From: CAWFZT01 sp963820415 | GTDB taxonomy: Bacteria > Chloroflexota > Anaerolineae > Anaerolineales > Anaerolineaceae | Assembly (NCBI GenBank): GCA_963820415.1 | Contig: CAWFZT010000004.1 | Coordinates: forward strand, 310,001-374,000 | Length of the DNA: 64,000 nt | Direction: 5' to 3' | Position numbers and translations under genes: made by a program | Notes under the pieces: generated by a model | What the model saw: the letters and a program-made list of their open reading frames with translations, nothing else | Told to the model about the DNA's origin: nothing | Database searches by the model: none | Part shown: one piece after another, positions 26,543 through 36,146 of the stretch | Position numbering within the stretch: the stretch's first letter is position 1 | How the letters are laid out: every line of letters begins with the position of its first letter

Positions 26543-28950
26543 TCCGCCCGCGCTGGAGGAAAGTCCTGGCAGACCTGTGGAGCAATAAAGTCCGCTCACT
26601 CTTGGTGATTGCTTCGATTGCCATCGGATTATTTGCCATTGGGATCATTTCTAATATTGATACTATTCTATCCGAAGACATGAAAGTTGGTTATGCAGCC
26701 GTCAACCCGGCCAATATTCAGGTCAATGTTTCCAATCTTAATGATAGCCTGGTTGACCAAATCCGCAACGTCGATGGAGTGGAAGATGTCGAAGGGGTGC
26801 GTTCGTTAAGCATGCGTTACATGGCGGCTGCGGGCACCTGGAACCGCATCGGGATTCAGGCCATCCCGGATATTGATAAGATGAAGATCAACTTGGTAAA
26901 AAAGGAAGAGGGCGCCTGGCCGCCCACTTACCAGGAGATAGCCGTCGACCTGCATCACCGTGAAGAAGCCAGCGCTCCATTAGGAGGCGAAATTGAAATC
27001 CAGTTGCCGTCTGGAAAGACGCGCAATATCAAGCTGGTGGGTGTGGTCCACGACCAGACCATCGGCTCTTCTGGGAGTGGGGGTGGTTTTTTTCTGGCCC
27101 CGCTGCAGGGGTATATATCCATGCATACCCTGAGTTACCTCGACCAGCCGCCGCTTTATAACACGCTCTATGTCACAGTAAAAACGGGCAAGAACGACGA
27201 AGACCACATCCGCGCCGTGGCTGGTCAGATTACAGATCAAATCGCAAACCAGGGCGGCGTGGTGCTTTCTACGGTGGTCAGGCGTTCGGATGATCACCCG
27301 AACAGCGTTTACACGGATGCTATCTCGGGTGTGCTATACCTGCTCGGGTTTCTGGTGGTATTTTTAAGCGGGTTCCTGATCACCAACACGTTATCCTCCT
27401 TGCTCAAACAACAGATCCGCCAGATCGGTGTGATGAAAACGATCGGGGCGCGGCGGGTCCAAATCGTAAGTATTTACATGGTTTTGATCTTCTTTTATGG
27501 GGTGCTGGCCTTTATTATTGCCGTGCCATCCTCGAGTCAGGTGGCTTACTGGCTTCTGAATTATCTGGCCCGGAGAATTAACTTCGACCTGCAAGGCTTC
27601 CGTTGGATCCCCTCGACCATCCTAATCCAGGCAGTGGTTGCCCTGATTGTCCCTCAGGTCGCGGCCATCATCCCGATTTTACACGGTTCGAACATTAAGG
27701 CCCACGAAGCTATCAATAGCAGTGGAGCCATTAAACCTCAGGCGGAATTCACCTGGTTTGACCGGCAGATCCTGCGTATTCGCGGCATTTCCAGACCACT
27801 TTTGATTTCCTTGAGAAATACCTTTCGAGGGAAAGGCCGCCTGGCGCTGACCTTGTTTACTTTAATTCTGGGGGGCAGCATTTTTATTGCCACGTTCAAT
27901 GTCAAGGAAGCTTTGATGCTGTATATCAGCAACATCAGCAAATACTTCCTGGCAGACGTCAGTCTCTCCCTGGATAAATCTTATCGGATTGAGCAGGTGC
28001 AAAGCGCTTTGGCCGATTTCCCCGGAATCAAAGCCGTAGAAGGTTGGGCTTATGCCCGCTGCGAGGTGCTGACTAACGACGGCAAGGCTGGGGAAAGCGT
28101 GGATATACTTGGCGTACCTCCTCGAAGTAAACTGATTGTCCCTATCTTGCTTTCCGGGCGTTGGTTAGAGCCGGGCGACCAGAATGCCATCGTGCTCAAC
28201 GAACGGTTCATGTCTGTCTATCCAGACCTCAAATTGGGTGATACGCTCAACCTGCGCGTGAATGGCAGTAAATCCTCCTGGGTGGTGATAGGTTTCTTCC
28301 AACTGGCCGGCAATAGCACAGGCTTCAGGGCTTATAGCAATTATGACTATCTTGCCCACCTGATCGGCGAGCCTGGTCAAGCAGCGGCCTACCGGATCGT
28401 GGCTCAACGCCCGGATTTGAATATGGCCCAACAAGAGCAGTTGGGCAGCCAGATTGAAAAGTTCTTGCGAGCTAAGGGCTATGGCATCAGCGACGTCACT
28501 GCCGGGTATTACTCGACGGATTCGGCTTCTGCCGGCTTGAATACTTTAACTACCTTCCTGGTATTTATGGCGGTGTTGATCGCCGCGGTTGGAGCGATTG
28601 GTCTCATGGGCACAATGAGCATGAATGTGATGGATCGCACGCGTGAAATTGGCATCATGCGTTCGATCGGCGCTTCTGACCGGATGGTGATGAACCTGGT
28701 TATCGTGGAGGGAGTGTTGATTGGGATGATTAGTTGGGTGATCGGCTGCCTTCTGGCATTTCCGATCAGCAGCATGCTCTCAGACACGATCAGCTTATCT
28801 TTATTCAATGCTCCCACCAAATTTGCTTATACGCCGAAAGGTTTCTTAATCTGGCTCGGATTGGTCTTATTTCTGTCTGTCCTGGCCAGTGTTCTGCCCG
28901 CCCGCAATGCTGCCCGCCTGACCATCCGGGAAGTCTTGGCATATGAATAA
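26539..28950 (+). CDS. FtsX-like ABC permease with two FtsX domains
   Basis: An 803-residue permease of the MacB/FtsX superfamily. Architecture: first helix at about 15-40 (VRSLLVIASIAIGLFAIGII), an extracytoplasmic MacB-type domain (about 45-250), an FtsX domain with three helices (about 258-390; IRQIGVMKTIGARRVQIVSI), a second helix and extracytoplasmic domain (about 430-660), and a second FtsX domain (about 665-800; TREIGIMRSIGASDRMVMN). The two 'G-IGAxxxQI' coupling segments contact the ATPases. Partner of the two upstream ATPases and two downstream adaptors; likely substrates are hydrophobic compounds, peptides or lipoproteins. Confidence 0.92.
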   Translation: MIRPRWRKVLADLWSNKVRSLLVIASIAIGLFAIGIISNIDTILSEDMKVGYAAVNPANIQVNVSNLNDSLVDQIRNVDGVEDVEGVRSLSMRYMAAAGTWNRIGIQAIPDIDKMKINLVKKEEGAWPPTYQEIAVDLHHREEASAPLGGEIEIQLPSGKTRNIKLVGVVHDQTIGSSGSGGGFFLAPLQGYISMHTLSYLDQPPLYNTLYVTVKTGKNDEDHIRAVAGQITDQIANQGGVVLSTVVRRSDDHPNSVYTDAISGVLYLLGFLVVFLSGFLITNTLSSLLKQQIRQIGVMKTIGARRVQIVSIYMVLIFFYGVLAFIIAVPSSSQVAYWLLNYLARRINFDLQGFRWIPSTILIQAVVALIVPQVAAIIPILHGSNIKAHEAINSSGAIKPQAEFTWFDRQILRIRGISRPLLISLRNTFRGKGRLALTLFTLILGGSIFIATFNVKEALMLYISNISKYFLADVSLSLDKSYRIEQVQSALADFPGIKAVEGWAYARCEVLTNDGKAGESVDILGVPPRSKLIVPILLSGRWLEPGDQNAIVLNERFMSVYPDLKLGDTLNLRVNGSKSSWVVIGFFQLAGNSTGFRAYSNYDYLAHLIGEPGQAAAYRIVAQRPDLNMAQQEQLGSQIEKFLRAKGYGISDVTAGYYSTDSASAGLNTLTTFLVFMAVLIAAVGAIGLMGTMSMNVMDRTREIGIMRSIGASDRMVMNLVIVEGVLIGMISWVIGCLLAFPISSMLSDTISLSLFNAPTKFAYTPKGFLIWLGLVLFLSVLASVLPARNAARLTIREVLAYE

Positions 28951-28997
28951 TATGAGATATTGTGGTTGCATCGATTCAGTAGAAGGGGAAATCAGAA

Positions 28998-30203
28998 GTG
29001 CCGGTAAATCCTAAACCTCTAAGACTATATCTCACTTTTACGTTCGTGATGGCTATCCTGGCTGTAACCGGCTGCGCAGGAATAAATTTTGGTCCTGGTA
29101 CTCCCACACAACAACAGACTGCTCAAGCCGTTCCCTCAGGAGGTCAATTTCTCGCAGAAGCCAGGGTGGTGCCCAACCAATACGCCTCGTTGAGCTTCTC
29201 AATCCCGGGTATCATCGAAGAAGTGCTGGTGAAAGAAGGTGAGCAGGTCACGGATGGACAGATAATCGCCCGGTTGAAAGGCTCCGACCAGGCGCTGTCT
29301 TTGATTTCACAGGCCCAGGTACAGGTATTGTCTGCCCAAAAAGACCTGGCCGATCTGGATGATAAGGCCAAGCTGGCAGCAGCAGATGCCCAACTGAAGA
29401 TGGCCAGCGATCAGATCGAGCTGAAAAATGCCAAGGATGCCAGGCAGAGCCTTGATTATCGGCAAGTAACCCAGGATACCCTGGATAATTTACGCGCTCG
29501 CTATCTATTAGCGCAAAGGGATTTTAAAGACGCCCAGGATGATTACAATAGTGTTAAAGATCGCTCCGATACCGACCTGGATAAAGCGGCTGCCCTGGAT
29601 AATCTTTCAGCCAAGAGGCAGATACGCGACCAGGCTCTGTATAACCTGAATAAAGCTCTTGAGCGCCCCGAACAAAATAAAATCGATAAAGCCGATGCTC
29701 GCCTGGCTCTAGCCGAAGCTGCCGTAAAAGATGATCAGTCCACATACAATAAATTGAAGGGCGGGCCAGACCCGGACCAGCTTCAATTGCTGCAAGCCAG
29801 GCTTGCTGATGCCCAATCCCAGTTGAAAGCAGCCCAGACTGGCCTGGCTGATCTTGATCTCAAAGCCCCTTTTGCCGGGACTTTGATTTCCAGCAGCCTG
29901 GATGTAGGCGAAGCGGTCGCTCCGCAGACCGTGGTAATGCTGGGAGACGTTTCTTCGTGGAAAATTGAGACAACCGATCTGACCGAACTGGATGTCCCTG
30001 GAGTTAAGCAAGGCGATCCCGTCCAGATCACATTCGATGCTATTCCAGACCTGAAGCTCCCCGGACACGTCAACCGCATTCAAGAAATTGGAGTGGACCG
30101 GCAGGGAGATATTGTCTATAAAGTGTACATAGACCTCGATAAGCAGGATATGCGGTTGTTGTGGAATATGAAAGCTTTCGTTTCATTCGGAAGCAACTCC
30201 TAA
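28998..30203 (+). CDS. HlyD/RND-type adaptor, lipoprotein
   Basis: A 401-residue membrane-fusion-type adaptor. N-terminal signal with lipobox (ILAVTGC), so the mature protein is lipid-anchored. It has a barrel-sandwich/lipoyl half (VLVKEGEQVTDGQIIARLKG), a long alpha-helical coiled-coil hairpin (about 95-275, rich in Ala, Gln, Asp and Lys), the second lipoyl half (LDLKAPFAGTLISSSLDVGE), and a beta-barrel (VKQGDPVQITFDAIPDLKLPG). GTG is the start codon. It lies 47 bp after the permease and is followed by a paralogue. Confidence 0.88.
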   Translation: MPVNPKPLRLYLTFTFVMAILAVTGCAGINFGPGTPTQQQTAQAVPSGGQFLAEARVVPNQYASLSFSIPGIIEEVLVKEGEQVTDGQIIARLKGSDQALSLISQAQVQVLSAQKDLADLDDKAKLAAADAQLKMASDQIELKNAKDARQSLDYRQVTQDTLDNLRARYLLAQRDFKDAQDDYNSVKDRSDTDLDKAAALDNLSAKRQIRDQALYNLNKALERPEQNKIDKADARLALAEAAVKDDQSTYNKLKGGPDPDQLQLLQARLADAQSQLKAAQTGLADLDLKAPFAGTLISSSLDVGEAVAPQTVVMLGDVSSWKIETTDLTELDVPGVKQGDPVQITFDAIPDLKLPGHVNRIQEIGVDRQGDIVYKVYIDLDKQDMRLLWNMKAFVSFGSNS

Positions 30204-30217
30204 AGGCAGGTGCACAG

Positions 30218-31432
30218 GTGAAATTCTGGATTGACATCCACATCATCAGGATCAAATGCCTGCTTGCACTGGCCTGCATGACCTTCATTCTTTGCCTGTG
30301 GGGTTTGACTGCCTGCAGCACAGCTTCTAAGAATCCGGCCATAACGCCAACCCCAATCAGGTCTGAACAAGCCAATACCATTCAGAGCGAGGTAGTGCCC
30401 GTCCGTTATTCGGACTTGAGCTTTGCTTCAGTGGGGAAGGTTGAAGCGATCCATGCCGGCGAGGGGGTGGTGGTCAAGAAAGGCGACGTGATTGCCCGCC
30501 TGGAGGGCGCTGACCGGGCCAAAGCAGCTATCGCATCGGCTGAGTTGCAAGTCGTCTCTGCCCAGCAAGCCCTCAACAACCTGAATGAAAAAGCCGGGCT
30601 GGCCGCGGCCGATGCTTATACTGCTGTAGCCAACGCCCAAACTGAATTGAAGAATGCCACCGACAAGCGCAATGACCTGAACTACAAGCGGGTGAACGAG
30701 TATACCCTGGAAGGCATCCAGGCCCAGCTCATCCTTGCCGAGAATGCAGTTAAGACTGCTGAGGATGCCTTTACTCTCGTCGCAGATTTATCCGAGGATG
30801 ATCCTAACCGCGCCCAGGCTATGCTGGCTCTATCCCAGGCGCGCATCCAACGCGACCAGATCGAAAGGAACCTGACCTATGCGCAGGGGGCGCCGGATGT
30901 CAGAGATGTGGCTAAATCTGATGCCAGGTTGGTGAAAGCCAAGGCTTCGCTTGAAGATGCCCAACGCCAGTATGACCGGGTAAAAAGTGGCCCGGATCCG
31001 CGTGACCTTGCGCTTGCCCAGGCAACCCTCAATAATGCCCAGGCGCAGCTTCTGGCAGCCCAATCAGACCTGGCTGACCTGCAAATGGTAGCGCCTTTCG
31101 ATGGCACGGTGGTTGACAACCCATTCAAAGTCGGTGAGGTGGCCGAGGCCGGAACATTTGTCGTTCTGGGGGACCTGAATACCTGGCAAATACAGACCAC
31201 CGACCTGAAAGAAGTGGATGTGGTTGGAATAGAACCCGGTGATGCGGTCAAAGTCCATTTTGACGCCATTCCAGGCCTGGAATTGGACGGCAATGTGAAT
31301 CGCGTTAAAGGCCTTGGCGAGGATAAACAAGGCGACGTCCTATATACTGTTATTATCGATCTGTCTGGAAATGACCCACGCTTGTTGTGGAAAATGACTG
31401 CCAGGGTAAATTTCATAACATCTGGTCAATAA
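30218..31432 (+). CDS. Second HlyD/RND-type adaptor, lipoprotein
   Basis: A 404-residue paralogue of the preceding adaptor with the same order: signal with lipobox (CLWGLTAC), lipoyl half (HAGEGVVVKKGDVIARLEG), coiled-coil hairpin (about 100-290), second lipoyl half (LQMVAPFDGTVVDNPFKVGE) and barrel (IEPGDAVKVHFDAIPGLELDG). I place the start at GTG 30218, which follows AAAGGCAGG just after the upstream stop; the longer frame overlapping the previous gene is rejected. Two tandem adaptors for one permease suggest a hetero-oligomer or recent duplication. Confidence 0.87.
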   Translation: MKFWIDIHIIRIKCLLALACMTFILCLWGLTACSTASKNPAITPTPIRSEQANTIQSEVVPVRYSDLSFASVGKVEAIHAGEGVVVKKGDVIARLEGADRAKAAIASAELQVVSAQQALNNLNEKAGLAAADAYTAVANAQTELKNATDKRNDLNYKRVNEYTLEGIQAQLILAENAVKTAEDAFTLVADLSEDDPNRAQAMLALSQARIQRDQIERNLTYAQGAPDVRDVAKSDARLVKAKASLEDAQRQYDRVKSGPDPRDLALAQATLNNAQAQLLAAQSDLADLQMVAPFDGTVVDNPFKVGEVAEAGTFVVLGDLNTWQIQTTDLKEVDVVGIEPGDAVKVHFDAIPGLELDGNVNRVKGLGEDKQGDVLYTVIIDLSGNDPRLLWKMTARVNFITSGQ

Positions 31433-31468
31433 TGGAAATCCCCGTTCTGTGGGGACCGGATAAGAGAC

Positions 31469-31843
31469 TCACCATGTCAGCCATTTAAAGGGGGTAATTT
31501 CAACGATTTGGTTGTATTGAGCTTCTTTGGCGAGGTCCCATTCATACTTGCTAAGAAAAGCTGCAGCCAGCACCTCTGTTAATGGTAGTTGAATGAATGC
31601 AGCCATACCTTCGCAGATCACCGGGTGAATGCCATCTTCCAGGGCCAGCACGACCCAAGGATTTTGCTTGAGATTGCGACTTTTGACGCTGTTTGGGTCG
31701 ATGCCAATGTATAATTTGCCTTCGTGCCATAAGAACCACACCGGGGTGAGGTGGGGTTTCCCATCCGGCCGCACACTCCCAAACCAGATGGTTTGTTGTT
31801 TTTCGAGCTTTTCTATTGCTTCCGGAGTTAATGCCGAACCCAT
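31469..31843 (-). CDS. Pyridoxamine 5'-phosphate oxidase-like flavin/F420-binding protein
   Basis: A 124-residue split-barrel protein of the PNPOx-like / F420-dependent family. Key pattern: IWFGSVRPDGKPHLTPVWFL, GKLYIGIDPNSVKSRNLKQN and VVLALEDGIHPVICEGMAAF, the usual flavin/deazaflavin site and dimer strands. The start at 31843 is set by AAAGGA eight bases upstream; a longer reading frame adds 40 nonconserved residues. Convergent with the adaptor gene. It may be an F420H2-dependent oxidoreductase or haem/FMN binder. Confidence 0.83.
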   Translation of the reverse strand: MGSALTPEAIEKLEKQQTIWFGSVRPDGKPHLTPVWFLWHEGKLYIGIDPNSVKSRNLKQNPWVVLALEDGIHPVICEGMAAFIQLPLTEVLAAAFLSKYEWDLAKEAQYNQIVEITPFKWLTW

Positions 31844-32080
31844 TTTATTTCCTTTCGCCGCCGCCAATGTTGAATCATTGTAAGGAATTATAGACCTGAA
31901 TATGCCCATCCAACCAACCGCCCTTTCTAAGGCTGTTACGAATACGTTGTTGAGGACAGCCACCCTGATCTACTTATATGGACCTCGCCTGGCAGGTTCA
32001 AAACGCTGTGAACTGGCCGCTTTTGATATCTGTTAAGAACTGGCAAAAATTTGCAACAGTGCCTCGCTGAAGCTGTTCCA

Positions 32081-32102
32081 GTGCGAGCGCTGAGGGGCTC
32101 TA
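32081..32102 (-). repeat. Degenerate fourth fragment of the tRNA-Lys 3' end
   Basis: GAGCGCTGAGGGGCTCTA (32085-32102) matches 16 of 18 bases of the acceptor/T-arm end of tRNA-Lys, 42 bp outside the better copy at 32144. It looks like an older, truncated attachment-site remnant. The match is short, so chance cannot be fully excluded. Confidence 0.4.
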
Positions 32103-32143
32103 ATAGCACACCCTCATGGGTGTCCGAAACCAAAAAAACCTTT

Positions 32144-32187
32144 GTGAGCGCGAAGGGGCTCGAACCCTCAACCAATGGCTTAAAAGG
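32144..32187 (-). repeat. Attachment-site-like copy 1 of the tRNA-Lys 3' half
   Basis: 44 bp identical, except one base, to 52369-52412, covering the tRNA-Lys 3' end from the anticodon loop through the T arm and acceptor strand. The 5' half of the tRNA is missing, so it is not a functional tRNA. This is the structure left when a tRNA-targeting tyrosine recombinase inserts an element and displaces the original 3' half. Confidence 0.8.
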
Positions 32188-32292
32188 ACAGAGCCTCGAA
32201 AACGCTTCTCCCATCCAATGGCCTGCAGGTTTAACCTAGTCCATTGGACGAAAATTCATATTAGTACATTGGATGCTTTGTAAAAGGTTTGT
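32188..32292 (+). repeat. Element-end arm shared with 46855-46960
   Basis: Next to att copy 1 is about 100 bp that aligns nearly without gaps to the sequence next to att copy 2. It holds three spaced motifs conserved in both: CATCCAATGGCCTG, TAGTCCATTGGAC and AGTACATTGGATGCTTT. They echo the ACCAATGG in the tRNA core itself. They look like recombinase arm- or core-type binding sites at the end of the element. Confidence 0.6.
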
Positions 32293-32822
32293 CAACGTGG
32301 AAGCATCCAGTGGATTTGATTCCCATTGACCTATACGGCGGGCATCTTGCAGTAGAGAATTGAGATGTGTTGGATGTATTGGATTATTGTACTACTTGAC
32401 ATCGGAGCTATGATCCAAGTTGTGATTGGAGAATGATAGAAAAAAAACCAAGGATGGGTCGTCGCCCCATTGATCATTAAATCCTTACTTAGTGGGTTGT
32501 AATAAAAAAGTCTTTTTTATAGTTGAGAAATGGTACCGATGGCGTTTTTCAACAGCAATAAATCCATACTTACTACACGGGCTTGTCCAGGAAAAACAAT
32601 GAATAAGAGCATACAACGTAGGCCGAATAGAATAAAAGGTTAAAATAAGAGGAAATTCGTAGGAATATAAAGTAACATTAGTAATTCTACTTTTACATCC
32701 GTATCGGTCGTTTTGTAGTATCTCTATGCATAATTTGGTCCTTCCGGGAACATTTTATAAATTACACAGTATGACATTGGGTATCACCAAAATGGGATTC
32801 CTTTATGAAGGAGTACAGTGAA
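32293..32822. other. AT-rich gap without a gene
   Basis: About 530 bp with no supported coding region on either strand. It contains an AT-only hairpin ATAAAAAA-GTC-TTTTTTAT (32502-32520), terminator-like on both strands, and more TTGGAT/CATTGG-type words near 32320-32380 that may continue the arm region. It ends with AAGGAG (32808-32813), the ribosome-binding site of the kinase gene. Confidence 0.5.
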
Positions 32823-34991
32823 ATGAATAAAAATGAACCCTTCAAGCCATGGCAAGATAGCGCGATCCGTGAATTTGAAGAAGACTCCTTTCATTTATTT
32901 CTTGTCTTTCTTGGATTTGGCACTTGGTTAAGCTGTTTCCGGGTTATCATCACCGGTTCAACTGTTTTTTTATGCGAAACGCTGGAGCTACTCTTTCTTT
33001 TTTCTTTCGTGATGCTCATAAAAAATCGAAATGTGCTTATCGCAAAATGGATATATGTATTGGGCATTTTAGCTGTTTTAACAACAGAAATTTATGCCCT
33101 CCCAATTTCAGGAATCCAATTGTTCTTTTTTATCCCCATTTGTATAGCTGGCATTATATTAGGGGAAATGCAAATTCTTTTGACTGGCTTTCTATCAATT
33201 TCAGATTTATTAATCTTACAATCTTATCATCCATTAGGATTCGATCTTATTCTATTGATTGCCTTTCTTTTGTTGATAACCGGATTAACCTGGTTTAGCA
33301 GACGGCAGACTCGAATAAACATAAAACGAACAGCCTCATATGCTTACCAAGCCCGTTCAGCGCTGGAGACATCCCGAGACATGCAAGCACAGTTAGCTCG
33401 AGCAGTAAAATCATTGGATGAAAGCAACTACCGATTAACGAAAGCGTACCGTTTGATCGCGGCGAACCAAAATGAAATAGAAACGGCACAGCAAGAAAAA
33501 ACCCAATTTACCAATACGATCAGCCACGAGATGCGAGCGCCTCTTAATTTCATAATTGGGGCTACCGATCTTATGGCAAAGAATCCCCTCGCTTATGGCA
33601 AACAGAATTGGCCAGAAGGGCTAGGAAAGGATATCGAACAGGTAAATAATTGTGCTCAATTTCTTTCAACTTTGATTAACGATGTACTTACACTTGGGCA
33701 ATTGGATGGAGATATAGTTGATTTTAATTATGATCCATGCTCTATAAAAGACGTCATTGAAGAAGTCGTTAATATCGTATCTCCAGTTTTCAAGCATAAT
33801 GGCCTGTCCATAAAAGTAAATTGCGATTCAGATATCCCAAGAATTCGTATTGATAAAAATCGAATTCGGCAAGTTATGATGAATTTATTAAGCAATTCTT
33901 ACCGCTATACGCAAAAAGGCGGTGTGAAAATTCAAGCCGTGGTAGATAGAAACAATATATTGGTATCGGTCGAAGACACTGGTAGAGGTATTCCTGCGGA
34001 TGAAATACCAAAATTATTTCAGGAATTTTCACAAATCTCTGTTTTTAATAGTGTGAAACATGATTTACCAAGCAGCGGTTTGGGATTATCGATCAGTAAG
34101 AAATTTATAAATCTACAAGGGGGTGAAATTTGGGCTGAAAGCCCCATCCTGGATCCGATCAATGGCGAAGGCCCTGGAACAAGAATTTCATTTCGATTGC
34201 CTTTGCATCATTCAGAGATGATACAGACAATACGAGTTGGCCATCTGCCTGCTGAAACAATCAAAATAAATAAATCAGAGAAAAATGAAAAGAACGTTCT
34301 TATTTATTCTTCAAGTTCGGACCAGATCAACAAAAAACTTCCTTTTGTGCTCTCGGGCTATCGGTTATCTTTTATCCGCAGTTTTGAAAATATCGAAACA
34401 ACAATTCGAGAATCGAACACCTGCGCTTTAATTTATGTTGGAAATGCGGTTGATCAAGAAGAATATATACCCAGGCTTTCCATACCGATCATCAGATGTT
34501 ACATTGAGGCAAGCAAATTGCATATTCAGCGGAATTGGATTGGATATCTCACGAAACCGACCTCGCCCGAGCAGATTTATGAAGCCTTGAATCAATTAAA
34601 TCCTAAAGTGAAAACATGCCTTGTTATAGATGATGATCCAAATGTAAGCCGATTGGTTCAGTTATCTACATTGTCTTATGGACTAACCATCGAAATAAAT
34701 TCCCGTTTAACCGGATTGGAAGGTTATGAATTTCTAAAGAACAATGAGACCGATGTTGTTCTGGTTGATTTGAACCTGCCAGATATCTCGGGGTGGAAAT
34801 TACTTGAGAAATTGCGCGAAGATGAGAAATTAAAAGAAATACCAGTGATAATTTTTTCAGCGATCGAAGAACCTCAACAGATAGAAATGACCTTAAAATC
34901 GTTAGACATCGAATTTAGTCAACGACTAAATTCCTTTCGGATAAATAACCTTTTGCAATCGATCTTAGACACCGCCCAAATTACTGGCTAG
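32823..34991 (+). CDS. Hybrid sensor histidine kinase / response regulator
   Basis: A 722-residue membrane sensor kinase. Five to six transmembrane helices (about 20-160) form an integral sensor without a large periplasmic loop, then a coiled coil (about 165-225). The HisKA domain has phospho-acceptor His235 (TISHEMRAPLNFII). The ATPase domain shows VMMNLLSNSYRYTQKGGVKI (N box), SVEDTGRGIP (G1) and PSSGLGLSISKKFI (G2). A degenerate receiver-like segment (about 480-590) precedes a full receiver with Asp649 (VVLVDLNLPDISGW). Start ATG 32823 has AAGGAG; the ATG at 32805 lies upstream of that site. Codon usage is AT-rich. The 3' end overlaps the convergent response-regulator gene by 11 bp. Confidence 0.92.
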   Translation: MNKNEPFKPWQDSAIREFEEDSFHLFLVFLGFGTWLSCFRVIITGSTVFLCETLELLFLFSFVMLIKNRNVLIAKWIYVLGILAVLTTEIYALPISGIQLFFFIPICIAGIILGEMQILLTGFLSISDLLILQSYHPLGFDLILLIAFLLLITGLTWFSRRQTRINIKRTASYAYQARSALETSRDMQAQLARAVKSLDESNYRLTKAYRLIAANQNEIETAQQEKTQFTNTISHEMRAPLNFIIGATDLMAKNPLAYGKQNWPEGLGKDIEQVNNCAQFLSTLINDVLTLGQLDGDIVDFNYDPCSIKDVIEEVVNIVSPVFKHNGLSIKVNCDSDIPRIRIDKNRIRQVMMNLLSNSYRYTQKGGVKIQAVVDRNNILVSVEDTGRGIPADEIPKLFQEFSQISVFNSVKHDLPSSGLGLSISKKFINLQGGEIWAESPILDPINGEGPGTRISFRLPLHHSEMIQTIRVGHLPAETIKINKSEKNEKNVLIYSSSSDQINKKLPFVLSGYRLSFIRSFENIETTIRESNTCALIYVGNAVDQEEYIPRLSIPIIRCYIEASKLHIQRNWIGYLTKPTSPEQIYEALNQLNPKVKTCLVIDDDPNVSRLVQLSTLSYGLTIEINSRLTGLEGYEFLKNNETDVVLVDLNLPDISGWKLLEKLREDEKLKEIPVIIFSAIEEPQQIEMTLKSLDIEFSQRLNSFRINNLLQSILDTAQITG

Positions 34992-36146
34992 ACCATTTTT
35001 TAAGTATTGATAATAGACTAGCTTGAGTAACTGGTTTACCTAAATAGTCATCCGCCCCCAAAGATAATGCCGTATTCCTATCGAACCAGGCAGAACTGAT
35101 AATTATAGGAGTCTCTTTCGTACCAGGATTCGATTTTAGAATTTTCAAGATATCCCAACCGTCAATTTTAGGAATGAGTACATCCAGTAATATCAGATCG
35201 GGTTTTTGACCTTCTACGATTTGTTGTACCTGATCCACGTTTCTCAAGAGATTCAACCGCCATGGTTTTTCAGCCAGGTACCTTTGATACAGTTGGAATG
35301 AAGCTTCATCATCATCAATCACCAACATAAGTTTCGCCGTACTCATTGGAAAGACAAATACTATTTCTAAAATCCCTTCCCGAGTGTTCTGAAACACCTT
35401 GACCATCTGCATCTCTAGCAAGGCGTTTATTTTTTTTATCTCCGGATTATCTTTATCCAATAATCCATGATGTGCCTGAATAATGAGGAGAACTTCATCC
35501 TCCTGGATTCCTGCGCGAATGTGAACCGGACTAATCATTTCGCCATCATGAATATTCTTTAAGGTGATAAATAGCGCTTGCCGGATGAGTGCCCGATCGC
35601 ACAATACAAAAAGTGCGTTTTCAGGCCATTCAAAAATAATCTTGGGTGGTTGGTCTACTAATAATTTCTGGAGTAGATCTAGAACACCTAAACAGATTTC
35701 CCGTAGATTGTTAGGCTGGAAATTGGCTTGAAAAAAAAGAGTATCTTCTGATCTGTTATCTTGTTGGCCTTCAAAATGGTCCAATCCCCATTGTGACCAA
35801 AGGAAGTCAGTCAGCAATTCAATGGCTTTTTGTGTTTCTCGCCGGATTTGCCGTTCTCCAAGATTGATTTGGTTTTCAAGCTCTTTCACCGAAGAATTTT
35901 CAATATATCGAAGTCTTAAAATTTCAAGACGACGTCTGTTTGGAAGAAAACCGGGACCAATTCATCGAATTTTAATTTTAGAATCAAATCCTCGATCACA
36001 CGTTGAAGAATATGCCCCTTTGACTCTCCAGGATTATTCAAACTCGACGGCATCACCTGAACCAAAGGGTTGTGACTCAATTTGCCTGGATCAGGTAAAT
36101 CTTTTAACGCATCTGCCAATGCTATTTCAAATTCCACTTTCTGCAT
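34981..36146 (-). pseudogene. Response regulator with N-terminal HTH-like region, frameshifted
   Basis: About 388 residues if repaired. The N-terminal part (36146 to about 35960; ALADALKDLPDPGKLSHNPL) and the C-terminal part (302 residues from 35889) are in different frames. In the second frame the sequence continues upstream of its first ATG as NRRRLEILRLRYIENSSVKE then INLGERQIRRETQKAIELL, matching a Chloroflexota regulator family in which an 'ERQ-RRE' helix-turn-helix precedes the receiver. A GHKL-ATPase-like segment lies in the middle. The receiver near the C terminus has phospho-acceptor Asp236 of the 302-residue part (LILLDVLIPKIDGW) and YLGKPV. The break is near 35940-35965. Partner of the adjacent kinase by location. 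Confidence 0.75.

Noticed and set aside
32144..32187. A functional tRNA at att copy 1 (and likewise at 46811)
   Set aside because: Only the 3' half of a tRNA is present; the D arm and 5' acceptor strand are absent.
31936..32239. Short open frames on both strands around att copy 1
   Set aside because: They run across the tRNA fragment and have no protein-like pattern.
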